A DNA stretch of 12,181 nucleotides. It comes from Streptomycetales bacterium. GTDB taxonomy: Bacteria; Actinomycetota; Actinomycetes; Prado026. How positions within the stretch are numbered: the stretch's first letter is position 1; every line of letters begins with the position of its first letter. Shown here one piece after another: positions 12,179-12,181 of the stretch. The notes beneath the pieces are model-generated. The model searched no databases, was not told the origin of the DNA, and saw only the letters and a list, made by a program, of their open reading frames with translations. The translations under genes were made by a program, and so were the position numbers. Location of the stretch: positions 1-12,181 of the forward strand of contig JANYIP010000085.1 in NCBI GenBank assembly GCA_025361995.1, read 5' to 3'.

Positions 12179-12181
12179 AAC

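Overview
The window is high-GC DNA with strong G/C bias at third codon positions, frequent GTG starts and 4-bp ATGA/GTGA gene overlaps. Together with the gene content (a CebR-type LacI regulator, a TetR/DHA2 efflux pair, YdbS/YdbT-like PH-domain proteins), this points to an actinobacterial chromosome. I cannot name the genus. There are eleven protein genes. No rRNA, tRNA, CRISPR array or transposase was seen.

Layout. (1) 1-1029, minus: LacI-family repressor, cut by the left edge. (2) 1030-1253: intergenic, with a CebR-like operator palindrome and an 18-bp perfect hairpin. (3) 1254-1934, plus: small papain-like (C39-like) putative cysteine-peptidase-fold protein. Its 3' end overlaps, in antisense, the end of a minus-strand seven-helix PQ-loop/SWEET-like membrane protein (1866-2552). 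(4) 2553-2735: intergenic, with three 13-bp tandem repeats and three hairpins. (5) 2736-5008, minus: a TetR repressor and DHA2 multidrug exporter overlapping by ATGA. (6) 5009-5085: divergent control region. (7) 5086-6729, plus: phosphoglucomutase pgm. (8) 6735-6798: a two-tier palindromic element whose right arm supplies the stop codon of the convergent gene. (9) 6793-12110, minus: a probable six-gene operon. In transcription order it encodes a Tat-type molybdopterin oxidoreductase (sulfite oxidase/MsrP fold), a b-type cytochrome, an OmpR-type response regulator, a histidine kinase and two PH-domain membrane proteins. (10) The right edge carries a possible divergent promoter and a GTG start at 12176.

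How the genes work together. The last block looks like a redox module with its own two-component regulator. It resembles in outline the E. coli HprSR/MsrPQ arrangement, with a cytochrome b561-type subunit in place of MsrQ and YdbS/YdbT-like proteins added. The TetR/DHA2 pair is a standard self-regulated drug-efflux operon. The LacI regulator and its operator suggest sugar control of genes beyond the left edge, and possibly of the peptidase-like gene. Four start codons (lacI, tetR, pgm, right-edge gene) each lie exactly 6 nt after a -10-like hexamer, as expected for leaderless transcripts.
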